From assembly GCF_002742685.1 (NCBI RefSeq), contig NZ_PEDM01000005.1:37724-101723 (forward strand): a stretch of 64,000 bases of DNA. Reading direction: 5' to 3'. The notes beneath the pieces are model-generated. The model did no database searches. It was not told the DNA's origin and worked only from the letters and a program-made list of their open reading frames with translations. Made by a program: the position numbers and the translations under genes. Origin of the DNA: Anoxybacillus flavithermus. GTDB lineage: Bacteria > Bacillota > Bacilli > Bacillales > Anoxybacillaceae. Shown in pieces: positions 1 through 7,603 of the stretch. Every line of letters starts with the position of its first letter. Within the stretch, counting starts at the first letter, position 1.

Positions 1-889
1 TCATCGCATCCGCAAACGTCAATGGCATGTTTTTGAATTTCTTTTCAATGTCATCGGCGGCTTTGAATAAGGCATTTTTAATAATGTCAGCTGTAATTGT
101 ACCTTTTGCTGACATATCTTTTAATTCTCCTTTTGTTTTGCCTGTAAAATCGGCAATCGCTTGAGCAAGCAACGGTGCATTTTCCATGATGGAACGGAAC
201 TCGTCGCCTTGTAGTTTGCCTGCCGCCATCGCTTGGGTGAGCTGATACATACCAGCTTGGCGTTCAAAAGTCGATGCTCCAGACGCGGTAAATGCTTTTC
301 CCATTAATTCAGAGAAACGAATCATCTCGTCGTTGTTTTTGAATGCGTCATCCGCCAATAAACCGAGTTTTGCAACCGAATTAGCCATATCCATATACCC
401 ACTTCGGCTACGTTGCGCGGCTTGATATATTTTCTCTTGCAATTGCGCTTGTGTTTGTAAGCCGTCATTGATATTCGCTAGGCGTGCCGATGTAGAAACA
501 TAAGCGTCTGAGGCTTGAACAAATGACTGAATTCCGTTTTGAATTCCTTGTAGTGCAGCAAAAGCTGCTGTTGATAATAAAAATGCGCCAAAAAACTCTT
601 TCACAGCACCTGTCGCCCGACCAACAGGAGGAGGCAAGTTGGCGAATTTGGAGCCTAATGGCGCTAAAGAGCTATCCGCCTGTTTGGAAGCCACTATTAA
701 TCGCTCTAAATCAGCCGATGCGTTCGTAATCGCTTTACGTGCTTTCGCTAATCCTTTTGTATCTAATTGCGTTGCGCTCGCATCCATCTTTTCCATGACG
801 CGAATGGTTGCATCCATCGCACGAATCATTTTCATGAGTGGTCCTGTCAATTTGTCGTTTAACGCCAACGTCGTTTGAACTCCAGCCAT
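1..889 (-). CDS. Phage tail tape measure protein, N-terminal part
   Basis: The gene starts at an ATG at 889 behind an AGGGGGTGA ribosome binding site and runs off the left window edge, so only about 296 N-terminal residues are visible. The tape measure protein sets tail length and helps DNA enter the cell. The visible part contains the conserved tape-measure N-terminal domain, including the stretch GDEFRSIMENAPLLAQAIAD and the following KGELKDMSAKG segment (residues about 230-265). Its position right after the tail assembly chaperone genes is the standard order in tailed phages. Confidence 0.9.
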   Translation of the reverse strand, partial: MAGVQTTLALNDKLTGPLMKMIRAMDATIRVMEKMDASATQLDTKGLAKARKAITNASADLERLIVASKQADSSLAPLGSKFANLPPPVGRATGAVKEFFGAFLLSTAAFAALQGIQNGIQSFVQASDAYVSTSARLANINDGLQTQAQLQEKIYQAAQRSRSGYMDMANSVAKLGLLADDAFKNNDEMIRFSELMGKAFTASGASTFERQAGMYQLTQAMAAGKLQGDEFRSIMENAPLLAQAIADFTGKTKGELKDMSAKGTITADIIKNALFKAADDIEKKFKNMPLTFADAM

Positions 890-893
890 TCGC

Positions 894-1082
894 TCACCCC
901 CTCATTTTGCTTTTTATGCGGTCATGCTCTTCTTTCTCTTTCTTTAGTTCAATCTGAATACTGGCTATGACAAAGGCCTTCTCTCTTCGGTCCATTTCTA
1001 AAAACTCACGAGGTCGCCAATGAAAACGGTGGAGAGCAACGTGCGCATAAAACGCCTCTCCACCTTCTTCAATTAGTTTTTT
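894..1082 (-). CDS. Frameshifted extension of the tail assembly chaperone (gpT-like)
   Basis: This 63-codon frame (stop included) has no usable start codon of its own. It is entered from the upstream chaperone gene by a -1 shift on the A AAA AAC heptamer at 1076-1082. The product would begin KKLIEEGGEAF and contain FHWRPREFLEMDRREK, a pattern typical of the second product of tail chaperone pairs. The frame ends at a TGA (894-896), five bases before the tape measure start codon at 889. The arrangement matches the lambda G/GT principle, where the longer product recruits the tape measure protein. The function is inferred from position and the slippery site. Confidence 0.75.
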   Translation of the reverse strand, partial: KKLIEEGGEAFYAHVALHRFHWRPREFLEMDRREKAFVIASIQIELKKEKEEHDRIKSKMRG

Positions 1083-1474
1083 GCCTCTTCTACCTCTTCA
1101 TCCATCGTCTTATCAAGCCCCGAAATTTCTGTGACCTTCTCAAGAATTTGGTTGGCTTCACCTAAAAGGAACATTTCAGCAAACAGCTTGTCCGCACCTA
1201 AAACACCATATGACTCTTGCAACTCGCGATCGTTCAGATCAGGATACACAATGGACGCCACACAAATTTCACGATTGTATCTCACCACATCAAAAACACG
1301 TTCCATTTTGCCGCCTTTGCCTAGGCGAAACTTAAAGCAACGCTCATTGATTGCATCGGCTTCGCCCGCAGTCAACGGACGCAGCACAAGTGGTTCGTCA
1401 AAACGCTCCAGCTTCAGCTCCACGTTTTCATATGGTTTGACATTCCCTTTTAAAAATGCCTTAAACTTGCTCAT
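1073..1474 (-). CDS. Phage tail assembly chaperone, XkdN-like
   Basis: A 133-residue soluble protein encoded between the tail tube and tape measure genes. That is the slot of tail assembly chaperones, which keep the tape measure protein soluble while the tube polymerises on it. It resembles the XkdN/gp14 group of PBSX-type phages, with conserved text such as LRPLTAGEADAINERCFK and YGVLGADKLFAEMFLLGEAN. The start is preceded by AAGGAGG about nine bases upstream. The gene ends in a slippery heptamer, so a minority product extended to about 195 residues is expected. Confidence 0.85.
   Translation of the reverse strand: MSKFKAFLKGNVKPYENVELKLERFDEPLVLRPLTAGEADAINERCFKFRLGKGGKMERVFDVVRYNREICVASIVYPDLNDRELQESYGVLGADKLFAEMFLLGEANQILEKVTEISGLDKTMDEEVEEAKN
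1076..1082 (-). promoter_or_regulatory. Programmed -1 ribosomal frameshift site
   Basis: On the minus strand the last codons of the upstream chaperone are GCA AAA AAC TAA. This contains a canonical A AAA AAC slippery heptamer directly before the stop codon. After a -1 slip both tRNAs re-pair on AAA and translation continues into the 63-codon frame down to 894. The stop codon next to the site would favour pausing. Confidence 0.8.
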
Positions 1475-1485
1475 GTGGCTCCTCC

Positions 1486-1950
1486 TTAGTTAATCGTTTT
1501 GAATTGGTCTAACAAATCGAAATCATCAAATGTAAACGACACTTCATCTTTGAGTACATCATCCGAATCGCCATCCAATTTAGCAATGAGCGTGCTGTCT
1601 GGCACGATGTTTTTAATGATTGCTGTTTGCTTACCTGCCGCGCTCGTAATATCTGCATTAACGAGCATCGCATCGAAAATCGGCGCTTTCCCTGTCCGTA
1701 AATATTCCAATGCCATCGCTCGAATTTCTGGGCGGTGGTAGTAATATGTCATGTTTCCTTTTCCGTTTGCCCCGACGATTTTACTACCATTCATACGTGC
1801 GCCTACACGTTTGACGTCAGCTTTGATATATTCAATCGTTGCGTCAAATTTCACAATTTCCGCAAACTCATATGACTTCCCGTCAATCGTAATGTATAAC
1901 GTTCCTTCTTTCGAAGAAATCGCGTCTTTCGATTCTATTACACGTGGCAT
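1486..1950 (-). CDS. Phage tail tube protein, XkdM-like
   Basis: A 154-residue protein forming the inner tube of a contractile tail. It resembles the XkdM family (PBSX-like tube proteins), including an N-terminal ISSKEGTLYITIDGK segment and a C-terminal VSFTFDDFDLLD segment. I chose the ATG at 1950 because GGAGG lies eight bases before it; ATG and GTG codons at 1956 and 1959 fall too close to the ribosome binding site. It lies directly downstream of the sheath gene, the usual order for this pair. Confidence 0.88.
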   Translation of the reverse strand: MPRVIESKDAISSKEGTLYITIDGKSYEFAEIVKFDATIEYIKADVKRVGARMNGSKIVGANGKGNMTYYYHRPEIRAMALEYLRTGKAPIFDAMLVNADITSAAGKQTAIIKNIVPDSTLIAKLDGDSDDVLKDEVSFTFDDFDLLDQFKTIN

Positions 1951-1968
1951 ATTCATCACCTCCGTTTA

Positions 1969-3267
1969 TTACTTGCATGCCACTGTCATATAGAGTTTTT
2001 CCATGGCATCAACGAATTTAAGTCCTACATTGACCAACACAGCATCTTTTTCATCACCTTGTTCAACTACAATTTCATCTGGATTATATGGCTCTAAAGC
2101 ACCGACTCGCACGAGAGGATCTAACACGGTTTTCATCACTTCTTTTTTGAACAAGTTTCGGCCGTCCTCGTTGTTGTTCACTTTTCCAATGAAATATTTG
2201 GAGTAGATATACTGCGTATTGTCCGAAACAATGTCCATTTCGCGAATGATTTTGTTTTTGCGGAAGTCTTGGTTTTTTGTTGGTGTAAATGAACGGAACG
2301 TGTTAATGTCTTGCTCTACGACCACCGCATCGCGATTGAACGTATAGACAACGTGTCCATCTTTCAATGCTTGTTCAATTTCTTCATGCGTTTTACGCTC
2401 GCAGTCAATTGCTCCAGGATACTCGGCATAGGTTAATGAATTGGTGCCAGCGCTTGCATACGCTGCCGCATACCAATACAGCGCGTCTTTAGCCGTTAAT
2501 TTCTCGCCGCCTTCAAGCGTAACGCCATTGAGAACCGACACGACACCTTCATGATCGGCAGTATTGTAATTGTTCGTCACCAACGTTACATTTTTCCCGT
2601 AATGGGCACGCCATTCTTTCACTTTCAACGTTAGTAATGCTTTTACTGTTGAATCGTCCGTACCAAAAGCCACGACCTTAAAATCTTGCGTATCCAAACC
2701 TGCCGCAAATTCAGCATACGCGTCATTTGTTGCGGTTCCTGTCGTTCCGCCAGCTAGCGTCAATGTCACGTCGGAAGTCGGTAACTGACCATTGAACGAA
2801 ACAAAAGCGTTCGGCTGCAAGTCGGCAATCGCAGCTACCGTTTGTGTATCGACAACCGCCCCATCAAAGTATGTCTTCACTGTCGCGGTTCCGTCTAAAT
2901 TTGCTGTAACGACAACCGAAATTTTATTTCCGTCCGCACCCGCATATTTCGCTGTCGCTGTTAATCCTCCGCCCGTCGCTGTTGCTTTTGTTCCCTCGCT
3001 GTTCAAATTGTAAACGATCAATTGACTAGTCGCTTTGAATGCTTCCCGAACAGGAACAATTGCACTTAAATCTTTTCCGAACACTTCTTTAAACTTCGTA
3101 TTCGGCGATACTTTTACAAATTTTCTTGTTTCACCCCAGTCTAACTTGACTGGAATCACCACAACCGCATTGGAATCAGGTGCCATCGTGTTTAAACTGT
3201 TCGTTTCAAAATTGATATACGCGCCAGGACGAATTTTATTTTGCGTTTTCCATGTTCCACCTGCCAT
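1969..3267 (-). CDS. Phage tail sheath protein, XkdK-like
   Basis: A 432-residue protein that forms the outer sheath of a contractile tail and shortens on infection. It starts MAGGTWKTQNKIRPGAYINF, the typical beginning of XkdK-type sheath proteins, and has the conserved C-terminal region with RSFTPTKNQDFRKNKIIREM and VARVGALEP-like text. A low-complexity, alanine- and threonine-rich insertion at roughly residues 85-175 probably forms a surface domain. The start is set by GGAGG seven bases upstream; an in-frame upstream ATG overlaps the preceding gene and lacks such a site. Confidence 0.92.
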   Translation of the reverse strand: MAGGTWKTQNKIRPGAYINFETNSLNTMAPDSNAVVVIPVKLDWGETRKFVKVSPNTKFKEVFGKDLSAIVPVREAFKATSQLIVYNLNSEGTKATATGGGLTATAKYAGADGNKISVVVTANLDGTATVKTYFDGAVVDTQTVAAIADLQPNAFVSFNGQLPTSDVTLTLAGGTTGTATNDAYAEFAAGLDTQDFKVVAFGTDDSTVKALLTLKVKEWRAHYGKNVTLVTNNYNTADHEGVVSVLNGVTLEGGEKLTAKDALYWYAAAYASAGTNSLTYAEYPGAIDCERKTHEEIEQALKDGHVVYTFNRDAVVVEQDINTFRSFTPTKNQDFRKNKIIREMDIVSDNTQYIYSKYFIGKVNNNEDGRNLFKKEVMKTVLDPLVRVGALEPYNPDEIVVEQGDEKDAVLVNVGLKFVDAMEKLYMTVACK

Positions 3268-3449
3268 TATTGAACCTCCTTCGCTTTCCACTCACTCAAC
3301 AGCGAGTCTACTTCTTCTTTCGTGTACGTTCTCGATTCATCGAGTAACACTTCAAGCAACAATCGATCTTTTGCGTATTCCGGCGCACGAATGAAAGCTG
3401 ATTTCCCATACCGCGTTTGTTTTTCAGTCTGCTTTGCCAATCCAGACAC
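3267..3449 (-). CDS. Small phage structural-region protein
   Basis: A 60-residue, charged protein of unknown function encoded between the tail terminator and the sheath genes. It overlaps the preceding gene, and its stop codon overlaps the sheath start (TAATG), which suggests coupled translation. The text includes RAPEYAKDRLLLEVLLDESR and TKEEVDSLLSEWKAKE, which looks like two helices. Small proteins in this slot are common in PBSX-like tail operons. I cannot assign a role. Confidence 0.75.
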   Translation of the reverse strand: MSGLAKQTEKQTRYGKSAFIRAPEYAKDRLLLEVLLDESRTYTKEEVDSLLSEWKAKEVQ

Positions 3450-3831
3450 CTCCTAACGTCTGCATCTTTGTTTCGTCCATCACCTCTTGCAGGCGTGCCG
3501 ACACATCGAATGTAATCACCAGCACATCGTCCTGTTTTGTCCCTTCTAACCGATGCACATGATATTTGTTGGCGATATATTGAAATTCTGTTTGAAACGT
3601 TTCAAACACGTCATCGCATTCACTATCCACTTCCGTTGATTGTGGGAAATATACAACATTCCACGAGTACGTCCGCCACACTTGCCCTTTAATTTTTCGT
3701 TCTTGTTCAGACTGAATCATACGAACGAGAAAAGCAGGAGTTTGAAGCCCCTGCTTGACTTTTTCATCGTATACTTTGACGTTTCCAAAAACTTCTTTCA
3801 TTTGCTGAATGATGAGCGTTTTAATCTCCAA
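3424..3831 (-). CDS. Phage tail terminator / neck protein
   Basis: A 135-residue protein in the slot of the tail terminator, which caps the tube and joins tail to head. It resembles the phage tail terminator group found with XkdK-type sheath genes. Conserved-looking text includes LQTPAFLVRMIQSEQERK and VWRTYSWNVVYFPQ. It appears to start at a TTG at 3831 inside the end of the upstream gene, with only a weak ribosome binding site, so coupling to that gene is likely. Confidence 0.75.
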   Translation of the reverse strand: MEIKTLIIQQMKEVFGNVKVYDEKVKQGLQTPAFLVRMIQSEQERKIKGQVWRTYSWNVVYFPQSTEVDSECDDVFETFQTEFQYIANKYHVHRLEGTKQDDVLVITFDVSARLQEVMDETKMQTLGGVWIGKAD

Positions 3832-4219
3832 AGATCCGCCTCATCTCCTTTTCCATCTCCCGTTGCCACATGTTTGGGGCGATTTTTTGCATGTCGTTCA
3901 TTGTCAATTTCAACATGAACCGGCCTTCCACCCATCCGACGGTCTGTCCAGCCACCACGATACGATGCCCGTTTTCTACAAAGGACGCATATTCGGCTTG
4001 GTTGTAAATGTGAATATATATCGTATCGCCCTTGCTCATCACATAATACTTCCAATTGTTCCGCAAATTACCTGTATCAACAGGCGTTAACTTCTTCACT
4101 TTCCGAATGGCCAACTGAGCAATGCGTTGGGCTACCTTCATTTGCACTTGATGAGCGATTTTATTCAACTCTACTAATTGCTGTTTCAGTAATCGAACTT
4201 CACTAAACTCATAGCCCAT
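3821..4219 (-). CDS. HK97 gp10-like head-tail joining protein (XkdI-like)
   Basis: A 132-residue protein of the HK97 gp10 type, which takes part in the neck between head and tail. The hallmark KLTPVDTGNLRNNWKYY lies at about residues 43-59 after an N-terminal helical region rich in glutamine and lysine. It starts at the last base of the upstream gene, so translation is probably coupled. In PBSX the corresponding gene is xkdI. Confidence 0.82.
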   Translation of the reverse strand: MGYEFSEVRLLKQQLVELNKIAHQVQMKVAQRIAQLAIRKVKKLTPVDTGNLRNNWKYYVMSKGDTIYIHIYNQAEYASFVENGHRIVVAGQTVGWVEGRFMLKLTMNDMQKIAPNMWQREMEKEMRRIFGD

Positions 4220-4584
4220 TATGCATAACCCTTTCGAACGAGCAATACTTCTTGGTGGGTAATATATACAAACGGTTCTTTTGCTGACTCGTAGCGCACC
4301 CCATCGATCACAAACACATCGCCAGCTCGCACGTTAATGTCGCTAGACAAAAAAACTTTCACATCGTACTGAATAGCATTTACATCGTCCTGTGATGCGT
4401 TATTGAGCGTCTGCATGCCGACAGAAGAAAGGCGACAAGGCACGTTTTCGTGCTTTGTCACCCATTGCATTCCATCGGCGCCATTCGGCTTCTGATACGC
4501 TTCATATCGCTGGATAGTAGCTGCTCGGTCATACAGCCGTTCCACCGCGGATTTGGCTTTGAGAAAGATGTCACGAACTGACAT
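4219..4584 (-). CDS. Phage head closure protein (XkdH-like)
   Basis: A 121-residue protein in the position of the head closure or head-tail stopper protein. Its beta-rich C-terminal half contains VRAGDVFVIDGVRYE, typical of this fold, and the N-terminal part DRAATIQRYEA is also characteristic. Neck proteins of this kind sit between the connector and the tail terminator. The name follows the PBSX gene order; family membership is inferred from pattern, not a search. Confidence 0.75.
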   Translation of the reverse strand: MSVRDIFLKAKSAVERLYDRAATIQRYEAYQKPNGADGMQWVTKHENVPCRLSSVGMQTLNNASQDDVNAIQYDVKVFLSSDINVRAGDVFVIDGVRYESAKEPFVYITHQEVLLVRKGYA

Positions 4585-4585
4585 G

Positions 4586-4927
4586 CTACCACCTCATTTT
4601 ACGAAACTTATACAAAGCGCTCTTATAGGAATGAACGATGCTTTCTACTTCTGTTTCTCCTTGGCTCTTTTCATGAGCCGTAAACGTGACTTGCACGTCC
4701 CCTTCTTTGATGGATTGAACAGCCGGTTCGGCATCGGGAGCATTTTTTTGCTTCAGACCAATGAAATCGACCGCCATGTTCGCATGGACATACCGCAGTT
4801 CGTCCGGTATGTCATCGCGATTACAAAACGTTTTGATCGCTTGACCTACTTCGTCAATGTATACAGCCAAGCGATCATCTGGTGGTGGATTGTCCAGCTT
4901 GGCTTTGACAATATCAAGCACTGTCAT
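4586..4927 (-). CDS. Phage head-tail connector protein (gp6/YqbG-like)
   Basis: A 113-residue, largely helical protein in the slot of the head-tail adaptor that docks on the portal ring. It carries text common in such adaptors, for example AVYIDEVGQAIKTFCNRDD and PDELRYVHANMAVDFI. It starts directly after a short gene and ends just before the head closure gene, so it belongs to one translation unit with them. Confidence 0.75.
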   Translation of the reverse strand: MTVLDIVKAKLDNPPPDDRLAVYIDEVGQAIKTFCNRDDIPDELRYVHANMAVDFIGLKQKNAPDAEPAVQSIKEGDVQVTFTAHEKSQGETEVESIVHSYKSALYKFRKMRW

Positions 4928-4929
4928 CG

Positions 4930-5076
4930 TTATTCAGCTGCCTTTTCTGTTGCTTTCTTCGTTCCCTTTTTCTCCTCTTCTTCCTTCACTTCTTCGTATC
5001 CAGCGTTTTTAAATGCAGCTTCTTGTACGTCGTTTGTTGCGATTAACACTTCATCACCTTTTTTAAACTTCTTCAT
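4930..5076 (-). CDS. Small lysine/glutamate-rich phage protein
   Basis: A 48-residue protein beginning MKKFKKGDEVLIATND and ending in a lysine/glutamate-rich tail (EEVKEEEKKGTKKATEKAAE). The first half resembles a small beta fold seen in short proteins between the capsid and connector genes of many Gram-positive phages. Its start is preceded by AAGGGATG-type sequence. The function is unknown. Confidence 0.65.
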   Translation of the reverse strand: MKKFKKGDEVLIATNDVQEAAFKNAGYEEVKEEEEKKGTKKATEKAAE

Positions 5077-5089
5077 CCCTTGTCACCCC

Positions 5090-5908
5090 TTACGCTTTCT
5101 TGTGCACGTAAATGGCGTTCTTTTTGTTCTCGAATACGAACGCATCGTAACGAATACGTCCTTCCACCAAAGTGCCATTAATTCCTGGCGGGTTTTCATG
5201 CGTCACGTAGTCAGTCAATTTAATCGGCGCGACCGTTGCCATTGGGTGAGTGATGAAAAATTCCACATTCGCCGGCAAGTACGAAGATGGAACTGTAATC
5301 AACGGAATACCATCAATTTGACCAACTTGCCCTTTCATTAACGCGTCTTGTGCGATATCAGATGCTTTGATAAAAGAAGAATCCAAACGAATTTGTTTAT
5401 AGAAATTTGGACCGATATACGCCACGCGACCAACCAATGGCACTTTCAAGTCCGTGAGCGTTGTTGTTGCATCTAAGAAAGCTTCATAGGCATTGTCTTT
5501 TGTAATTGGCGCCGTCGCTGTTGTGCCTGCGTTTGCGCAAATAATTGAAAAACGATAGATGTCCACCTCTGGAACAACAACTTCGTCAATCTGACGGGCG
5601 AGCGCCTTCCCAGCTTCCATGACGCCCATCGTATCTTGTTTCGATTTGTTGTCGATGGTAAACGTAAACGCACGGTCGCGCGTCACTTTCATTTCTTGTA
5701 CGCTGTTTTGTAATTCCGATGGCGTCCCGTAACGACTCATTCCCGTTGGTGTATAGTCTTGCATTGGAACGGTTGGAATCGAGAATACTTTCACCGTTTC
5801 GACTCCGACCCAATCTAAGTCTTGATTCACAGCTCCATTCGAAAGAGATTGCTTTTTAAAACGCTCATCCACATATGGTGCATACTTTTCTGCATAATTA
5901 ATCGGCAT
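5090..5908 (-). CDS. Phage major capsid protein
   Basis: A 272-residue protein that forms the capsid shell. It follows the scaffold gene, as major capsid genes do, and begins with text typical of Gram-positive phage coat proteins (NYAEKYAPYVDERFKKQS). It contains GVMEAGKALARQIDEVVVPE in the middle and ends with FVFENKKNAIYVHKK, which looks like the P-domain end of an HK97-type fold. A good AGGAGG site precedes the ATG. Confidence 0.88.
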   Translation of the reverse strand: MPINYAEKYAPYVDERFKKQSLSNGAVNQDLDWVGVETVKVFSIPTVPMQDYTPTGMSRYGTPSELQNSVQEMKVTRDRAFTFTIDNKSKQDTMGVMEAGKALARQIDEVVVPEVDIYRFSIICANAGTTATAPITKDNAYEAFLDATTTLTDLKVPLVGRVAYIGPNFYKQIRLDSSFIKASDIAQDALMKGQVGQIDGIPLITVPSSYLPANVEFFITHPMATVAPIKLTDYVTHENPPGINGTLVEGRIRYDAFVFENKKNAIYVHKKA

Positions 5909-5928
5909 AGTTCATTACCTCCTATAAA

Positions 5929-6486
5929 CTAAATTGAATTAAACCCAGCCAAGAACGGATCCTCTGGTTCACCGCCAGTCGGACTGCCTTCAGCTGGTTT
6001 AATACCTGTAATTTTTGGTTGATTGCTGTTTTCAGGCACAAATAAAAAGGACTTGGTTTCTTGCAGCGTCTTTAACTGCTCCTCCAGTCCTTTGGTGATG
6101 TTGCCATTTTCATCGAGTTCAATTGTATTTTTATCAAGAAGCGATGCGACCAAGTCGGCGTCATGTACCTTTCCATTAATCGCAAGTTTAATCGCGCTGT
6201 TCAATTGCGTTTCCTTGATTTTTGCCTCATATGCCGCCTTCTCGTCTTTATATCGCTTCTCTAAGTCCGCAAGCTTCGTTTGAAGTTCTTCATTTCCTTC
6301 TGCTTGCTTCTTGAGTTGTTTTAAGTCGTTGTCGCGTTGTTCTAGCTGTTTTTTCATGTCGTCGAGACTTGTTTTTAAATCGTCTACTTTCGCTTTTTGC
6401 GCCTCTACCGACTTCCCATGCTCAGCCATAATTTTGTCAATGACGTCTTTTTCGAGACCTAAACTTTCAAGAAATTCGCGTTTCAT
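5929..6486 (-). CDS. Phage capsid scaffold protein (GP20-like)
   Basis: A 185-residue protein with a long predicted coiled coil (roughly residues 20-95, full of K, E, D and L in heptad-like spacing). It resembles the phage minor structural protein GP20 group, the scaffolds of SPP1-like and PBSX-like heads. The start MKREFLESLGLEKDVIDKIM is characteristic. It sits immediately before the capsid gene and is presumably used for head assembly and then removed. Confidence 0.88.
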   Translation of the reverse strand: MKREFLESLGLEKDVIDKIMAEHGKSVEAQKAKVDDLKTSLDDMKKQLEQRDNDLKQLKKQAEGNEELQTKLADLEKRYKDEKAAYEAKIKETQLNSAIKLAINGKVHDADLVASLLDKNTIELDENGNITKGLEEQLKTLQETKSFLFVPENSNQPKITGIKPAEGSPTGGEPEDPFLAGFNSI

Positions 6487-6494
6487 GGTATTCC

Positions 6495-6583
6495 TCCTCT
6501 GGTTACGTTTTTTAACGTGGTTACGGCCACGAACCGCTTTGTTCTTTAACGTCTACAAATGCTAAAAAGACGAGGGAAACTGT
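6495..6583 (-). other. Intergenic hairpin region in the head operon
   Basis: Between the minor head protein gene and the scaffold gene the minus-strand RNA can fold a CGTGG/CCACG stem at about 6510-6526, followed by a short palindrome CGTTAAAAAACG. There is no T tract suited to termination. It may mark an RNA processing or stability element ahead of the highly expressed scaffold and capsid genes; this is inference. Confidence 0.35.
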
Positions 6584-7603
6584 TTATCTTAACACCGTCT
6601 TCTTATGCCATTCCTCATACGAAACAGAATCCACCAACCCATTCATCGACTGACGTTTTTCGCCGTTTGCGTACTCCGACTCATCGAAATATGGAATCGT
6701 CGTCGTTCGGCAACGGACATGAAATGGCGGCGCATTCGTTCCCGGCTTGTAATCTTTCACGTTATAAATCTTGCCGTCTTGGCTTCTACAAATATCCGAT
6801 GTTCGCATATCGAGCGTGGCCAAAATCTCGTATTTCTCCATCCCTGCATCGCGATAGCTGTTTTGCGCAGCCAAATTGTGAAAGAAACTCGCTTCCGTCC
6901 TGACCAACGCTTCAGCGCGCGAGTATGCCACATCCGTCACTTTCACAATTTCTTTTGCTGTTTTGTCGATGGAACGGCCAATGATAAAGCTTTGTTCGAG
7001 CGACTTTCGAATGTTCTGCATCGTTTCTTGTTCATGTCCCCAAATTCGCTCGGAAAATTCTTTCCCACTCCAGTTATACGACATCACTTCACGCATCGTG
7101 CCGTCGTCGAGTATTTGCACATTGGCAGGTATACCAGCCATCGCAAAGTCGTACATAAAGTGATAGTACGAGTTTTGGTACACATCGACTAGCCCTGTGT
7201 AAACGTAGTCTTGCAAGCCATTTTTGCCGCCGTATAAATGCAGCATCGTCATTTCTATTTGCGCCAAAAGCAGCTCTAATCGCGAAATTCGAACGCGATA
7301 GCTAATCGCATTCAATAGATTTTCGTATTGCGGATTCCCTTCAAGCGCCATCGCGCGAAACCGAGCAAGGTCAACTTCCTTGAACGCTTCTATTTCTTGT
7401 GATGTTAGCAGCTTCCTTGCCTCATGTAACGAAATTTGATTATCTCTCGCATATCGAGCATAGAAGGATTCAATTTGCTGTAAAATATCGCGTTGCGCTT
7501 CTTTCAGTCGCTGCTGCATCTGCGCTAAATACTTCTCAACGATCAGCTGTGCTTCCTGTTCTCTTTGCGTCGCGCGTTGTTCCCAATATTGACGACTATT
7601 CAT
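6584..7603 (-). CDS. Phage minor head protein (MuF/SPP1 gp7-like)
   Basis: A 339-residue minor head protein of the SPP1 gp7/Mu gpF type, thought to be packaged in the procapsid with the portal and to help DNA exit. The C-terminal domain has the hallmark ATLDMRTSDICRSQDGKIYN, then APPFHVRCRTTTIPYF at about residues 295-310. The N-terminal two thirds are helical and glutamine-rich. It overlaps the end of the portal gene by a few bases, which is the standard portal-gp7 arrangement. No toxin domain is attached. Confidence 0.9.
   Translation of the reverse strand: MNSRQYWEQRATQREQEAQLIVEKYLAQMQQRLKEAQRDILQQIESFYARYARDNQISLHEARKLLTSQEIEAFKEVDLARFRAMALEGNPQYENLLNAISYRVRISRLELLLAQIEMTMLHLYGGKNGLQDYVYTGLVDVYQNSYYHFMYDFAMAGIPANVQILDDGTMREVMSYNWSGKEFSERIWGHEQETMQNIRKSLEQSFIIGRSIDKTAKEIVKVTDVAYSRAEALVRTEASFFHNLAAQNSYRDAGMEKYEILATLDMRTSDICRSQDGKIYNVKDYKPGTNAPPFHVRCRTTTIPYFDESEYANGEKRQSMNGLVDSVSYEEWHKKTVLR

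Noticed and set aside
4553..5341. Long plus-strand open frame of 262 codons
   Set aside because: It lies antisense across the connector, a small gene and the capsid gene, is not preceded by a ribosome binding site, and its product is of low-complexity, aromatic-rich shadow type.
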